A DNA stretch of 60,000 nt, taken from positions 20,896,001 to 20,956,000 of the forward strand of contig OX485803.1 of NCBI GenBank assembly GCA_950295325.1, written 5' to 3'. Shown piece after piece: positions 46,227 through 58,782 of the stretch (position 1 is its first letter; the number at the start of each line of letters is the position of its first letter). Both the position numbers and the translations under genes were made by a program. The notes beneath the pieces were generated by a model. The model was given only the letters and a program-made list of their open reading frames with translations, did not search any database and was not told the DNA's origin. Origin of the DNA: Polytrichum commune (taxonomy: Eukaryota; Streptophyta; Polytrichopsida; Polytrichales; Polytrichaceae).

Positions 46227-49200
46227 CTTGGTATCAGAGCAGGGTTCCAAGTTTTGAGCTCGCACTTTGAGGGAAACATGGGTATCAAAAATGCGGGTTA
46301 TGATGGTGAGCCCGGGGTTTCCAAAAGGTTGTGAGGCTCAAATTGGAACAAGGATCATGTGCAAGTGGAATTTGACCATACCATTGGTTCTAATGACAAT
46401 GGTGGGCATGAGGGTGGATTTGGTAAGGAAAATGGAGGAGTGCTTTGAAAAGGGCTCCCGCAAACCTCAAAAAACATTTGGGGCCTAGAATACCGAATGC
46501 ACCCAAAACCTTGGGGGGCATTAATGTTGGATTGAAATTTCAATTCGAAATGCTTAGAAGGTGGTGATGTTGAAATGAACTTGGGGCACATGAGGCACGC
46601 GGGGTCTCTTAAGGCGTATATGTGCGAATTTCACACCCAAATGAATGGTACATCTAGGATTGACGAGCTTTCTAAGAAATGCATCGTTTTAGGTGGGTTT
46701 CAAAAGCGGGTGGTGAAAACCATGTTCAAGATCCCAAAGCTTCTTGAGGACGTAGTGCGAATCATAAAGATTTGAAGAGCATTGAAGCCGATGGTCCTAA
46801 GAAGAAGTTGGGCGGCACATCACCACAAAGTGGGTTTAGCCGAAAGAGGTCCCAAGGAAATGAGCGCAAGTAGTTTGGCCCATTATACCAAGGCAAATCA
46901 TGCTAGCTCGTGCCGCGGACGGAATGTGAGAAGGTGGCTTGGTGGTACCAAGCTAGATCATATTTGTGCCTCGGACGGAGTGTTAAAAGTTGGCCTTGCG
47001 GACCAAGCCAAACTCATGGTGTTGCCAAGGACTGAATGTAAGACGATGGCATTGTGGCCAAGGCTAGTAGCCTTTAGCCAAGGCCAAGTCTTTTGTACCT
47101 TGAGGCTCAAATGAATGGGAGAAATGTCTCATGGGTTGATAAAGAGACAAGCCATTCCTTCTTGAGCCCAAAACTCACAAGGGAGTTGGGGCTTGCCAAT
47201 TGATAGAGAAAGCAAGCCCACCAAGGTGCGGTTTGGAAAGGACGAACCGCATGAGACAAAGGAGGCCGCGATGCATGTAACCTTTCAATGTGGGACATTG
47301 GATTTTTGTCAAAATTTCACACCATGTGAAATAGATGAAATGCATGTCATTGCGAAGGCCGCCTACTTTGAAACTCACATGATAGATGTGAGGTGCAAGC
47401 CGGTGAGCTTGCGGTGCATTATGATGTGTCATAATGGATAAGAATTGAAGTTCAAATTAACAAGGATTCCTATGGTAGGAGGACCCAAGTTGAATTTGGT
47501 CTTAATGGACCAAATGAAAAATAGAAAACATAATGGTCGTGGTTCAATCGGAGCAACTCCAAGGAATGTATGGGGAGGCTAGGAAATATGGGCCTCCTCC
47601 AAACCACATTGGTGGGATGTTGGTGAGATACAAGGATGTATTCACCAATGTGTTGCCCAAAAAGTTACCGCCAAGAAGTGAAAAATAACTTTGCTCAACG
47701 AGAGATTGAGTTCTTGAGGTATGTGGTGACAAAGGAAGTTGGTGGACGAACATGAAGAATGTCAAGGCAATCCAAAAAGAGAATTGGCCCTTGACTCAAG
47801 AAAAGGGCTTAGGTCATTTATTGGCCTAGCCAACTACTACCACCACTTCATTCATGGTTTTTCTAAGGTTGCTAGAACCTTAGTCAACATGTTGGAAAAA
47901 ATGGCTATCCCCAAGAGTGGGATGAGCCTTGTCACCAAGCCTTTGGGGAGCTCAAGAGTAAGTTCTCTTCACAAGATGTGGTTAAGTTTCCGGGTTTTCG
48001 TGAGCATGTTGAGGTGCACATGAAGGCAAAGGACTTTACCATTGGCGGATGTTGATCCAAGATGGATGACCATTGCTTATGAGAGCATTAAGCTCCATGG
48101 TTGTCGAACCTTGTGCGGCTTGTGCAAGAAATGGCTATCCCAACAGTGGGATGAGCCGTGCCACCAAGCCATTGGGGAGCTTAAGAGCAAGTTGTCTTTA
48201 CCACCCGTGTTCAAGTTCGCGGAGCTTGAAAAACCTTTTGAGGTGCATACGGGGGGCGAGTGACTTTACCATTGGCAGATGTTGATGCAAGATGGATGGC
48301 CATTGCATATGAGAGCATGAAGCTCGATGGTTCGACTTGTGAAAGAAATGGCTATCCCAAGAGTGGGATGATGTTTGTCACGAGTCTTTGGGGAGCTTAA
48401 GGCCAAGTTCTCTTCGCCGCCCGTACTCAAGTTCGCGGAGCTTGACAAACCTTTTGAGGTGCATACGGGGGTGAGTGACTTTGCCAATGGCGGATTGGTC
48501 ATGTAAGATGGATGGCCATTGCATATGCGAGCATGAAGCTCGATGGTTGTCAAAGAAGACAACCAACTCATGACAAAGAACTTCTTTACCGTAGTGCATT
48601 GCTTGAAGATGTGGCGACACTATTTGGGGTCACACAAAGCAAAGGTCTACATAGATAATGTGTCCTAAAAGTATTTTGACATACAAGCGCAAGTGAGCGC
48701 CAAGTCATTGCGGTGGCATGATAATTTGGTGCTTATGAAGGTGGATTTGATCCACAAACCGGACCGTGGAAATGTGGTGCCGGATGCGCTAAGTAGACGG
48801 GAAGAGTTCCAAGCAATGAGAACCATCCAAACCTTGTGGCTAATGTGTGCCGGCGAAGGAAACTTGTGATGCAAGATACGTACGGGAGGGGTAAATTAAC
48901 TACCCCAAAGCACAAAAGCTTTGAGGTGAGCTTCGCAAGAGCAAGGTGCTCAAAGAGGTTAAGTTGGTGGACGGATTGTTCAAGTGCAAACAAAGTCGGG
49001 TGTATGTGCCACAAGGCAAGTTCAGGCTATCGGTTTTGAAGGAGGAATATGATAGTCCTATTGCCGGCCATAGAGGAGAAAGAAAAAGCCGCCATAGAAT
49101 GGTGTCAAAGAGGTACCATTGGCGGTGCATAAAGGAAGATATAGCCCACTTTGTGAAGGCTTGAATCAAAGTGCCAAGTGAACCGAGCCTCTTACCAAAA

Positions 49201-51177
49201 ACAAGGCGGCTTCTTGCAACCGTTGCCTATCCCGTCGGGGCCATGGCATAGTATGTGCATGGACTTGATCACAAGTTTGCCGGAGTCACATGGGTATGAT
49301 GCCATCTTGTTGATGGTAGAGCGGTTTGCCAAGTTGGCACACATGGTGCCGATTGTGGGAACCGCCACCGCGTTGGAGACCGCATAGCCTTTTCTCAAAG
49401 GATGGTTGAGGCACCACGGGTTGCCAAGAGTGATTGTGTGGGATCAAGATCCAAAGTTCACAAGTGCATTTTCAATGCATTTCTCTAAGGAGGTCGGAAT
49501 GAAACTAAGGTTTAGCACGGCCTTGCATTCCCAAATGAATGGGAAAGCGGAGCATGTGAATGTAGTCTTGAAGCAATACTTGAGGAACTTGGTGGGGGCG
49601 GACCAAGGAGATTGGGCGGTCTATGTGGGTCGAGCGGAGTGTAATTGCAATGTAGCCACGCACTTGGCTACCAAGGGGTGGTCTTTCGCGGTGGCTTATG
49701 GAGTGGATGCGCTCCAACCTATTAACCTAGCTCTCGAGGGGGCACATTCAACACTAGAGTTCAACCAAGATGGTGAGGACTTGGCCAAGGATGGTAAACA
49801 AGTCTTGGAGATGACCAAGTTGTTGGTGGAGAAAGCCCGAAGGTGCTACGGAGTGCAAATCAATGCCGGAAGACGCGAAGTGGAGAATGAGGTGGGCCAA
49901 AAGGTGTTGTTGAATGTGAACAACTTCACTTAGTCGGAAGGCCTCACTCCAAAGTTCATGTCCAAAATTGGAGCTTCGTTTTCCATTGTGGAACAAGTGT
50001 TCAAGGACATGTATAAGTTGGAATTACCGCCGGATATCAAAGTGCATCCGACATTTCATGTCTCATTCCTAAAGCCATTTAAGGACGACACCTTGTGGCC
50101 CGATCACAAGCAAGTGATTAGGCCACCTCCCGACCTTGTGGACGTCATTTGGAACATGAGGTAGGAGGGCATCCTCAAGTGTAGGAAGCCCAAATGAAAA
50201 GGAAAGAAAATGTACAAAGGAGTACTTGGTGAAATGGTGAGGATACCATGAGAAAGAAGCCGTTTGGGTAGCGGCAAGAGACATGATGAACGCCAAGGAA
50301 TTGGTAAAGCACTTTGAAGAAACTAAGGCTAAGGATTCCAATAAAATGAAGCGTAGGCATTGATGAGGACATCAATCTCCTTTAGTGGGGGAGAGACGCT
50401 AGTAGCACACTTAGCTTCGAGGCTAATTGCTCCACAACATGAACTTGTTCTTTGGCTTGAGGGAATAAAGTCCAAACTTTAGTGGTGCAAAGAGAAAAGT
50501 ATGAGATGAGGTCCTAGTCTTGTACTTGTGCTTGGTTAATGGAAGAGGGGGAATAGATATGCCAAACTAGGTTGGGTAAGCCGAGTAATTGGGGGCCATG
50601 GCTTGGAGGGGCCTTGGATAAAACCAAGAAACTTCTTAGTTGTGGGCTTGTCCGGGCGGGGACAAGGTGATGGCGCGTGCTCATAAAAGTGCTACCCGCG
50701 AGCTAACGAGAGTTGGCGCATGGGAGTCATGAACCCATGTCTCGAAAGAGCAAAGTGGGAACCGAGTCGGGCGGGACTTGGCATCACCCCCGTGCGATCG
50801 AGGCGTGGCTTAACAATGGAAAGCCATCTCGGAGTTGCAACCGAGCCAACTTAGTGGAAGCGTTGAGGTCTCGCCTAGATGTGTCATGTTAGGCTAGTGG
50901 AGCCTAACGGGGGAGGCCCCAAAGGAGGGGCAACCCAAGTGAGTCCCAAAGTAGGTGGGTCTAGTGTAGGTTGGGTCCTTGGAGGAGAGATCCAAGGTCG
51001 CTAACGGACCACCTAGGAACGACACCTTTGGGACTATGCCAAATTTGAAGATGCATTGTGGGGGTCGCGCCCTAAGGTAAACACAATGCCGCACCATAGA
51101 GGATGGCAACTTGAGAATTGGTGTGCCGACTACGAGTATAGTCGATGAGGGCATCGACTCCGTTTGGTGGGGGTGAG
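46227..51177 (+). pseudogene. Chromovirus internal region 2
   Basis: Same order as region 1, and the longest of the three. Primer site 46229; gag remnant to about 47100; protease/linker 47193-47600; RT-RNase H connection at 47739-47890 (GLRSFIGLANYYHHFIHGF). Three RNase H modules start at 47903, 48133 and 48350. Integrase is at 48940-49933, including a 175-codon intact stretch from 49406 (WDQDPKFTSAF). The integrase C-terminal part is 49958-50164, the chromodomain about 50216-50340, and the purine tract runs to 51177. Stops interrupt every domain. Confidence 0.8.
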
Positions 51178-52151
51178 TGTCGCGCACCTCTCCATGAGGA
51201 GTGCCCGAAACACCATGGGCACAAGGGGGACCCCGGAGTGACACCCGGGACTTGTGGCGCCGTTGGTGAGAGGGCCCAAGTGATCCTAGTGTGGGTGAGG
51301 GCCCCGGGCGTTGGGAACGCCTCCCACCCACGAAGATTAGGAGGCACAAGGGTAAGGCCATGAGTTATGCGTAGCTCATGGCGTGGTGATTCTAGAATGC
51401 TCAAGAACACCTCAATCGGAGGTGTGAGCTAGGAGTTATGGCCATTTGAGTGGGGCGCTGTCCCGGGACAGCGCCCTGGTACAGCAGTGCCTGGGAGTGA
51501 TTCCCGGGACTGCCAAGGTTCAAACAGGCATAACTTCCTCAACACTTGCTCAAATGGAGCAAGTGAGGAGTCCATCGGCATCTACGTGAAGCGTAGATGA
51601 ACATGGAGTGGTTGGTTGTTATGATCAGACATCATACAAGGAAGTTATGATGGTCTGAAGCTGCTGGGGGGGTTCTAGGCCCAGCAGCTAAAGGAAAATG
51701 TCCACTTGGCCCCAACTCTTGGTAGAGAGACAAGAGGTTGGTTGACGGTGGGGTAGGGGCCCCGCGTGAAGTCCTAGAGGCTTATATGGGTGAGGTGGTG
51801 TGGCCTCACCCACCCGAGGCCGAACGGCACGGCCTCCATGGGCATTGGCCCAATGTGAGGCCATAGTTGCCTAGTATGGTTCGGGATGTTGTAGTGTTGC
51901 TCCGGCAACGCGATGATCAACATGGGATTGGACTTCCATGGATGGAAGTCCACATTGGGGAAATGGGTTACCGATTAAGGGGTGAGTCCCGAAAGCAAAG
52001 TAGGAGGGTTGGTTCCCCTCCTATGAACTATTGGTCCGGGGTAAGAGGAGCTATCCATTAGCATGGCGGAATGCGAAGGGTTAGCGCTCGTAACCTTTGC
52101 TAGAAACGAAAATTGGCAAGATTGTTAAGGGACCTAGCAAGGGTTGCGACA
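51178..52151 (+). repeat. Chromovirus LTR C (974 bp)
   Basis: TGTCGC...GCGACA. No primer-binding site follows: the sequence goes straight into the RNase H module of region 3. It carries CTTGCTC/GAGCAAG in the hairpin where LTR B has CTTGCCC/GGGCAAG. Confidence 0.9.
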
Positions 52152-55100
52152 GACCTTGTCCAACTTGTGCAAGAAATGGCTATCCCAAGAGTGGGATGAG
52201 CCTTGTTACCAAGTCTTTAAGGAGCTTAAGAGCAAGCTCTCTTCGCCGCCCGTGCTCAAGTTTGCGAAATTTGACAAACCTTTTGAGATGCATACGGGGG
52301 CGAGTGACTTTACCATTGGCGGATGTTGATCCAAGATGGATGCCCATTGCATATGGGAGCATTAAGCTTAAAGGTTGTCAAACCTTGTGCGACTTGTGAA
52401 AGAAATGGCTATCTTAAGAGTGGGATGAGCCTTGCCCCCAAAGTCTTTGGGGAGCTTAATACAAAGTTGTCTTTGCCACCCGTGTTCAAGTTCGCGGAGT
52501 TTGACAAACCTTTTGAGGTGAATACGGGGTGGCGAGTGACTTTGCCATTGGCGGATGGTTAATGTAAGATGGATGGCCATTGCATATGAGAGCGTTAAGC
52601 TTGATGGTTATCCGACCTTATCCGACTTGTGAAAGAAATGGCTATCCCAAGAGTGGGATGAGCCTTGCCACCAAGTCTTTAGGGAGCTTGAGAGCAAGTG
52701 TTCTTAGACGCCCGTGCTCAAGTTCGCGGAGCTTGACAAACCTTTTGAGGTGCATACGGGGTTGATTAACTTTGCCAATGGCGGATTGTTGATGTAAGAT
52801 GGATGGCCATTGCATATGGGAGCATGAAGCTCGATGGTTGTCAAAGAAGACAACCAACTCATGACAAAGAACTTCTTTGTCGTAGTGCATTGCTTGAAGA
52901 TGTGGCGACACTATTTGGGGTCGCACAAAGCAAAGGTCTACATGGACAATGTGTCCTAAAAGAATTTTGACATTCAAGCGCAAGTAAGCGCCAAGTCATT
53001 GCGTTGGCATGATAGTTTGGCGCTTATGAAGGTGGATTTGATCCACAAACCGGACCGTGGAAATGTGGTGCCGGATGCGCGAAGTAGACCGGATGAGTTC
53101 CAAGCAATGAGAACCATCCAAACCTTGTGGCTAATGTGTGCCGGCGAAGGAAACTTGTAATGCAAGATACGGGAGGGGTAAATTAACTACCCCAAAAACA
53201 CAAAAACTTTTAGGTGAACTTCGCAAGAGCAAGGTGCTCAAAGAGGTTAAGTTGGTGGACGGATTGTTCAAGTGCAAGCAAAGTTGGGTGTATGTGCCAC
53301 AAGGCAAGTTGAGGCTATCGGTTTTGAAGGAGGAATTTGATAGTCCTATTGCCGGCCTTAGAGGAGAAAGAAAAAACCGCCATAGAATGGTGTCATGGAG
53401 GTACCATTGGCGGTGCATAAAGGAAGATATAGCCCACTTTGTGAAGGCTTGAATCAAAGTGCAAAGTGAACCGAGCCTCTTATCAAAAGCAAGGCGGTTT
53501 CTTGCAACCGTTGCCTATCCCGTCGGCGCCATGGCATGGTATGTGCATGGACTTGATCACAAGTTTGCCGGAGTCACATGGGTATGATGCCATCTTGTTG
53601 ATGGTAGAGTGGTTTGCCAAGTTGGCACACATGGTGCCGATTGTGGGAACCGCCACCGCGTTGGAGACCGCATAGCCTTTTCTCAAAGGATGGTTGAGGC
53701 ACCACGGGTTGCCAAGAGTGATTGTGTGGGATCAAGATCCAAAGTTCACAAGTGCATTTTCAATGCATTTCTCTAAAGAGGTTGTATTGAAACTAAGGTT
53801 TAGCACGGCCGTGTATTCCCAAATGGATGGGAAAACAAAGCGTGTGAATGGAGACTTGAAGCAATACTTGAGGAACTTGGTGGGGGCGGACCAAGGAGAT
53901 TGGGCGGACTATGTGGGTCGAGCGGAGTGTAATTGCAATGTAGCCACGCACTTGGCTACCAAGGGGTGGTCTTTGGTGGTGGCTTATGGAGTGGATGCGC
54001 TCCAACCTATTAACCTAGCTCTCGAGGGGGCACATTCAACACTAGAGTTTAACCAAGATGGTGAGGACTTGGCCAAGGATGGTAAACAAGTCTTGGAGAT
54101 GACCAAGTTGTTGGTGGAGAAAGCCCGAAGGTGCTACGGAGTGCTAGTAAATGCCGGAAGACGCGAAGTGGAGAATGAGGTGGGCCAAAAGGTGTTGTTG
54201 AATGTGAACAACTTCACTTAGCCGGAAGGCCTCGCTCCAAAAGTTCATGTCCAAAATTGGAGCTTCGTTTTCCATTGTGGAACAAGTGTTCAAGGACATG
54301 TATAAGTTGGAATTACCGCCGGACATCAAAGTGCATCCGACATTTCATGTCTCATTACGAAAGTCATTTTAGGACGACACCTTGTGGCCCGATCACAAGC
54401 AAGTGATTAGGCCACGTCCCGACCTTGTGGAGGTCATTTGGAACATGAGGTAAGAGGGCATCCTCAAGTGTAGGAAGCCCAAGTGAAAATGAAAGAAAAT
54501 GTACAAAGGAGTACTTGGTGAAATGGTGAGGATACCATGAGAAAGAAGCCGTTTGGGTAGTGGCAAGAGACATGATGAACGCCAAGGAATTGGTAAAGCA
54601 CTTTGAAGAAACTAAGGCTAGACATTCCAATAAAATGAAGCGTAGGCATTGATGAGGACATCAATCTCCTTTAGTGGGGGAGAGACGCTAGTAGCACACT
54701 TAGCTTCGAGGCTAATTGCTCCACAACATGAACTTGTTCTTTGGCTTGAGGGAATAAAGTCCAAACTTTAGTGGTGCAAAGAGAAAAGTACGAGATGAGG
54801 TCCTAGTCTTGTACTTGTGCTTGGTTAGTGGAAGAGGGAGAATAGATATGCCAAACTAGGTTGGGTAAGCCGAGTAATTGGGGCCATGGCTAGGAGGGGC
54901 CTTGGATAAAACCAAAAAACTTCTTAGCCGTGGGCTTGTCCGGGCGGGGACAAGGTGATGGCGCGTGCTCATAAAAGTGCTACCCGCGAGCTAACGAGAG
55001 TTGGCGCATGGGAGTCATGAACCCATGTCTCGAAAGAGCAAAGTGGGAACCGAGTCGGGCGGGACTTGGCATCACCCCCGTGCGATCGAGGCGTGGCTTA

Positions 55101-55466
55101 ACAATGGAAAGCCATCTCGGAGTTGCAACCGAGACAACTTAGTGGAAGCGTTGAGGTCTCGCCTAGATGTGTCACGTTAGGCTAGTGGAGCCTAACGGGG
55201 GGAGGCCCCAAAGGAGGGGCAACCCAAGTGAGTCCCAAAGTAGGTGGGTCTAGTGTAGGTTAGGTCCTTGGAGGAGAGATCCAAGGTCGCTAACGGACCA
55301 CCTAGGAACGACACCTTTGGGACTATGCCAAATTTGAAGATGCATTGTGGGGGTCGCGCCCTAAGGTAAACACAATGCCGCACCATAGAGGATGGCAACT
55401 TGAAAATTGGTGTGCCGACTACGAGTATAGTCGATGAGGGCATCGACTCCGTTTGGTGGGGGTGAG
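52152..55466 (+). pseudogene. Chromovirus internal region 3, 5' part deleted
   Basis: Primer site, gag, protease and RT are missing: the LTR abuts the RNase H region. Three module copies start at 52178, 52407 and 52640. Integrase is at about 53220-54221 (with a 175-codon open stretch from 53694), the C-terminal domain at 54240-54430 and the chromodomain at about 54505-54630. It cannot prime reverse transcription on its own. Confidence 0.8.
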
Positions 55467-56439
55467 TGTCGCGCACCTGTCCATGAGGAGTGCCCGAAAC
55501 ACCATGGGCACAAGGGGGACCCCGGAGTGACACCCGGGACTTGTGGCGCCGTTGGTGAGAGGGCCCAAGTGATCCTAGTGTGGGTGAGGGCCCCGGGCGT
55601 TGGGAACGCCTCCCACCCACGAAGACTAGGAGGCACAAGGGTAAGGCCATGAGCTATGCGTAGCTCATGGCGTGGTGATTCTAGAAAGCTCAAGAACACC
55701 TCAATCGGAGGTGTGAGCTAGGAGTTATGGCCATTTGAGTGGGGCGCTGTCCCGGGACAGCGCCCTGGTACAGCAGTGCCTGGGAGTGATTCCCGGGACT
55801 GCCAAGGTTCAAACAGGCATAACTTCCTCAAGACTTGCTCAAATGGAGCAAGTGAGGAGTCCATCGGCATCTACGTGAAGCGTAGATGAGGATAGAGTGG
55901 TTGGTTGTTCTGATCAGACATCATACAAGGAAGTTATGATGGTCTGAAGCTGCTGGGGGGGTTCTAGGCCCAGCAGCTAAAGGAAAATGTCCACTTGGCC
56001 CCAACTCTTGGTAGAGAGACAAGAGGTTGGTTGACGGTGGGGTAGGGGCCCCGCGTGAAGTCCTAGAGGCTTATATGGGTGAGGTGGTGTGGCCTCACCC
56101 ACCCGAGGCCGAACGGCACGGCCTCCATGGGCATTGGCCCAATGTGAGGCCATAGTTGCCTAGTATGGTTCGGGTTGTTGTAGTGTTGCTCCGGCAACGC
56201 GATGATCAACATGGGATTGGACTTCCATGGATGGAAGTCCACATCTAGGAATGGGTTACCGATTAAGGGGTGAGTCCCTAAAGCAAAGTAGGAGGGTTGG
56301 TTCCCTCCTATGAACTATAAGGTCCGGGGTAGGAGGAGCTAACCATTAGCATGGCGGAATGCGAATGGTTAGCGCTCGTAACCTTTGCTAGAATTGAAAA
56401 TTGGCAAGATTGCCAAGGGGGTTAGCAAGGGTTGCGACA
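55467..56439 (+). repeat. Chromovirus LTR D (973 bp)
   Basis: Final LTR of the array, followed by the GTTGG duplication (56440-56444) and then the resumed exon of the host gene. It shares the CTTGCTC/GAGCAAG hairpin variant with LTR C. Confidence 0.92.
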
Positions 56440-56444
56440 GTTGG

Positions 56445-57319
56445 GGCCCCTAATCACAAAGACTCTCGTGGCTGCCATGAGCCACGTAGATGACGATGTT
56501 GCGTTTCAAGCTGAAATTGATGACCTTTGCTGCTACATCCAAGACATGTGTCTGTCACGGGAGGTGCTCAAGCAGCGAAAACAATGGGATGATGACCGGC
56601 AGGCAAAGATTAGCGAGGCCGTTTCGAGGTCCATGAAAGAGTGGGACAACGAGCACTACCTCGGCTGCTGGAGGCAACATGGGGATGGCACCCTTTCTAT
56701 GCCGCACTCATTTCTAACCCTTTGTGCATAAACTTCACACCCTCCTATCCTTTGTACCATTCAATGGTTGAGGGTTTGCAGGTGCATGCATTGCTCTTGG
56801 AGCAATCCCATGTTGTAAGGGCCTACCCTGTGCCATGGTCCGTGCTACTCCTTCGTTGTTTCCTGAAATTCCATGCCGTGGCCCCCCCTCTACTCTCGCA
56901 CCCACATAGTGGTGGCTCGGTTGACAATGTTGAGGGATGGTTGAAGCTCGCCGACGAAGCCGATGGGGAGGGTTCACGTGCTTGGCATTTGGCCAAAGCG
57001 TACTTGAAAGACGAGGGTTTTCTGGTGTTTGCAGGTGCCAGGTTGGTGGATTCCGCACAAGAGTGGGTTGCAAGGGTGGAGGCTGCATGGATTGCTTTGA
57101 AAAATCCCACTCCAGAGTGGTGGGCAGAGTTCCGTATGTGGTGCAACTCCATCCAATACCGTGCACTTCAAGACATGGCCTTTCATGACAAGCTGGAGTG
57201 GTTGAACGCCTGGGTGATTCATGATCGTCCCAAGACTCCTTCACCCCCAATTGCATGTTACGAGCGCTGGTTACAACATCGGGCGGACTTGGACATTGGC
57301 TATGTCCTTGGGAAACCAG
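56445..57319 (+). pseudogene. Interrupted gene, part 3: helical Trp-rich domain
   Basis: Continues the exon 39401-39416 in frame across GTTGG (AKPG|LGPLITKTL). Next come DDDVAFQAEIDDLCC and a charged helix (KQWDDDRQAKISEAV). A frame change near 56690 leads into a long frame with WLKLADEADGEGSRAWHLAK, EWVARVEAAWIAL and EWWAEFRMWCNSIQ. It ends at CCAG|GTAATC (57319/57320), pairing in phase with the acceptor TTGGCAG at 57414-57420. Confidence 0.6.
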
Positions 57320-57522
57320 GTAATCACACACGTACCTATTGTGTATCATAGTGCGTTACTTTGAACATCCATTCCAACGATCGCAAAATTAACCACTTCC
57401 ATGTGCGCACCCCTTGGCAGATGTCATGGTCCCCTCTTTGGAGCGTACTGAGTTCATGGACGAGCTTCGCGCCGTTGCCGACAATATTGTGCGAGAGCGA
57501 TTGGAGCACGCGGAGGTGCATC

Positions 57523-58782
57523 CAGGGTTGTCTATTGTGTCGTGACGGAGGATAATCCCGACATAATGTCGTGCCGTCACAACACGTATCCGTCACGACA
57601 TTATGACGGATGATGTCTTTATCCTGCCGGACTTGAATTTTACCGAATTTTTTGTGTATTTACATTACCCCATTGCGGACACGTAGGAGTTACGATGTCC
57701 ACGTGTGATGACATGTCAGCAAAGTAGAGGTAAAGTGGGGAATAAAATTACTACCGCCCGTCCGCCCTCCCGTCCGCCCCCGTTCCCCGTACCCAAACCC
57801 CGCTCCCTTAGCCCATTAACATGTTCCCTAACCCGTTCCCTACGTTCCCTCCTGTTCGACCCCCCCGTCCGACCTTTTCCCGTCCTCCCTTTTCCCGTCC
57901 GACCCTCTCGTCCGACCCTCCCCCCCGTCCGACCCCCCGTCCTCCCTCCCGTTCCCCTCCCCCGTTCCCTTAATCTCGTTCCCATCCATCCCGTCCTATC
58001 CAAACCTCCTAAACCCGCTCCCCGCGTTCCCCCCCGTCCGCCCCCCCCCCCCCCCCCCCGTTCCCACTTACCTTCCCGTCCTCCCTCCCCGTCCTCCCCC
58101 CCCCGTCCAACCCCTCCCCCACCCCGTCCGACCCTTCCCCCCCCCCCGTCCGACCCCTCCCCACCCCGTCCGACCCTCCCCCCCCCCCCCCCCCGTTCCC
58201 ACTTACCTTCCCGTCCTCCCTCCCCGTCCTCCCCCCCCCCCCGTCCAACCCCTCCCCCACCCCGTCCGACCCTTCCCCCCCCCCGTCCGACCCCTCCCCA
58301 CCCCGTCCGACCCTCCCCCCCCCCCCCCCGTCCAACCCCTCCCCCACCCCGTCCGACCCTTCCCCCCCCCCGTCCGACCCCTCCCCACCCCGTCCGACCC
58401 TCCCCCCCCCCCCCCCCGTCCGACCCTTCCCCCCGCCCGACCCTCACCCCCATCCGACCCCATGTTCCCCCGCGTTCCCACACGTCCACCCGCGCTCCCC
58501 ACCCGTTCCCCCCGTCCGACCTACACCCTCCTTAGTAATATTTTATTACTTTGATTTTAACAAAATGGTAAACACAATGGCAAAATGGTTTACATGCCAA
58601 GGGAAATATGCACATCCACGTCGGCATTTTTTGCCACATAGGACGCCACCTTGGCAAGAAGGTAAGTATTTTACCCACCCTACTAGGTTGACCCTAGTTT
58701 GACCCTACGAGGAGCCTATTGTGTCGTGACGGAGGGGTCCGACCCGACACGACGCGTCATGACGTCGCGATAGACAACCCTG
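57523..58782. mobile_element. hAT-like non-autonomous element with C-rich core, copy 2
   Basis: A 1260-bp element with the same 13-bp ends (CAGGGTTGTCTAT/ATAGACAACC-CTG) as copy 1, flanked by GGTGCATC at 57515-57522 and 58783-58790. It lies in reverse orientation: its left 200 bp match the reverse complement of the right end of copy 1 almost base for base. The core (about 57755-58530) is C-rich on the plus strand. It sits inside an exon of the interrupted gene. No transposase. Confidence 0.87.
57755..58530 (-). repeat. C-rich core (CCCCGTCCGACCCCTCCCC-type), G-rich on the minus strand
   Basis: About 775 bp. Between 58030 and 58430 a higher-order unit of roughly 130-150 bp is repeated (CGTTCCCACTTACCTTCCCG at 58059 and 58193; CCGTCCAACCCCTCCCCC at 58104, 58242 and 58329). 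Long frames on both strands follow from the lack of A/T and are not genes. Confidence 0.85.

Larger units (their letters stand above)
39417..56439 (+). mobile_element. Head-to-tail chromovirus (Ty3/gypsy) array: four LTRs, three internal regions
   Basis: LTRs at 39417-40391, 45258-46226 (preceded by a partial copy 45169-45257), 51178-52151 and 55467-56439, all in the same orientation and starting TGTCGC, ending GCGACA. Internal regions are 40392-45168, 46227-51177 and 52152-55466. The whole block is flanked by one 5-bp duplication, GTTGG (39412-39416 and 56440-56444), so it behaves as one insertion that grew in place or was inserted as a multimer. Chromovirus identity comes from the initiator-tRNA-Met-type primer site, integrase core and C-terminal chromodomain. 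All three units are decayed. Confidence 0.9.

Noticed and set aside
57705-58535. 276-codon Pro-rich plus frame and 257-codon Gly-rich minus frame
   Set aside because: Same C-rich/G-rich core in the second hAT-like element; no domain, start context or splice signals.
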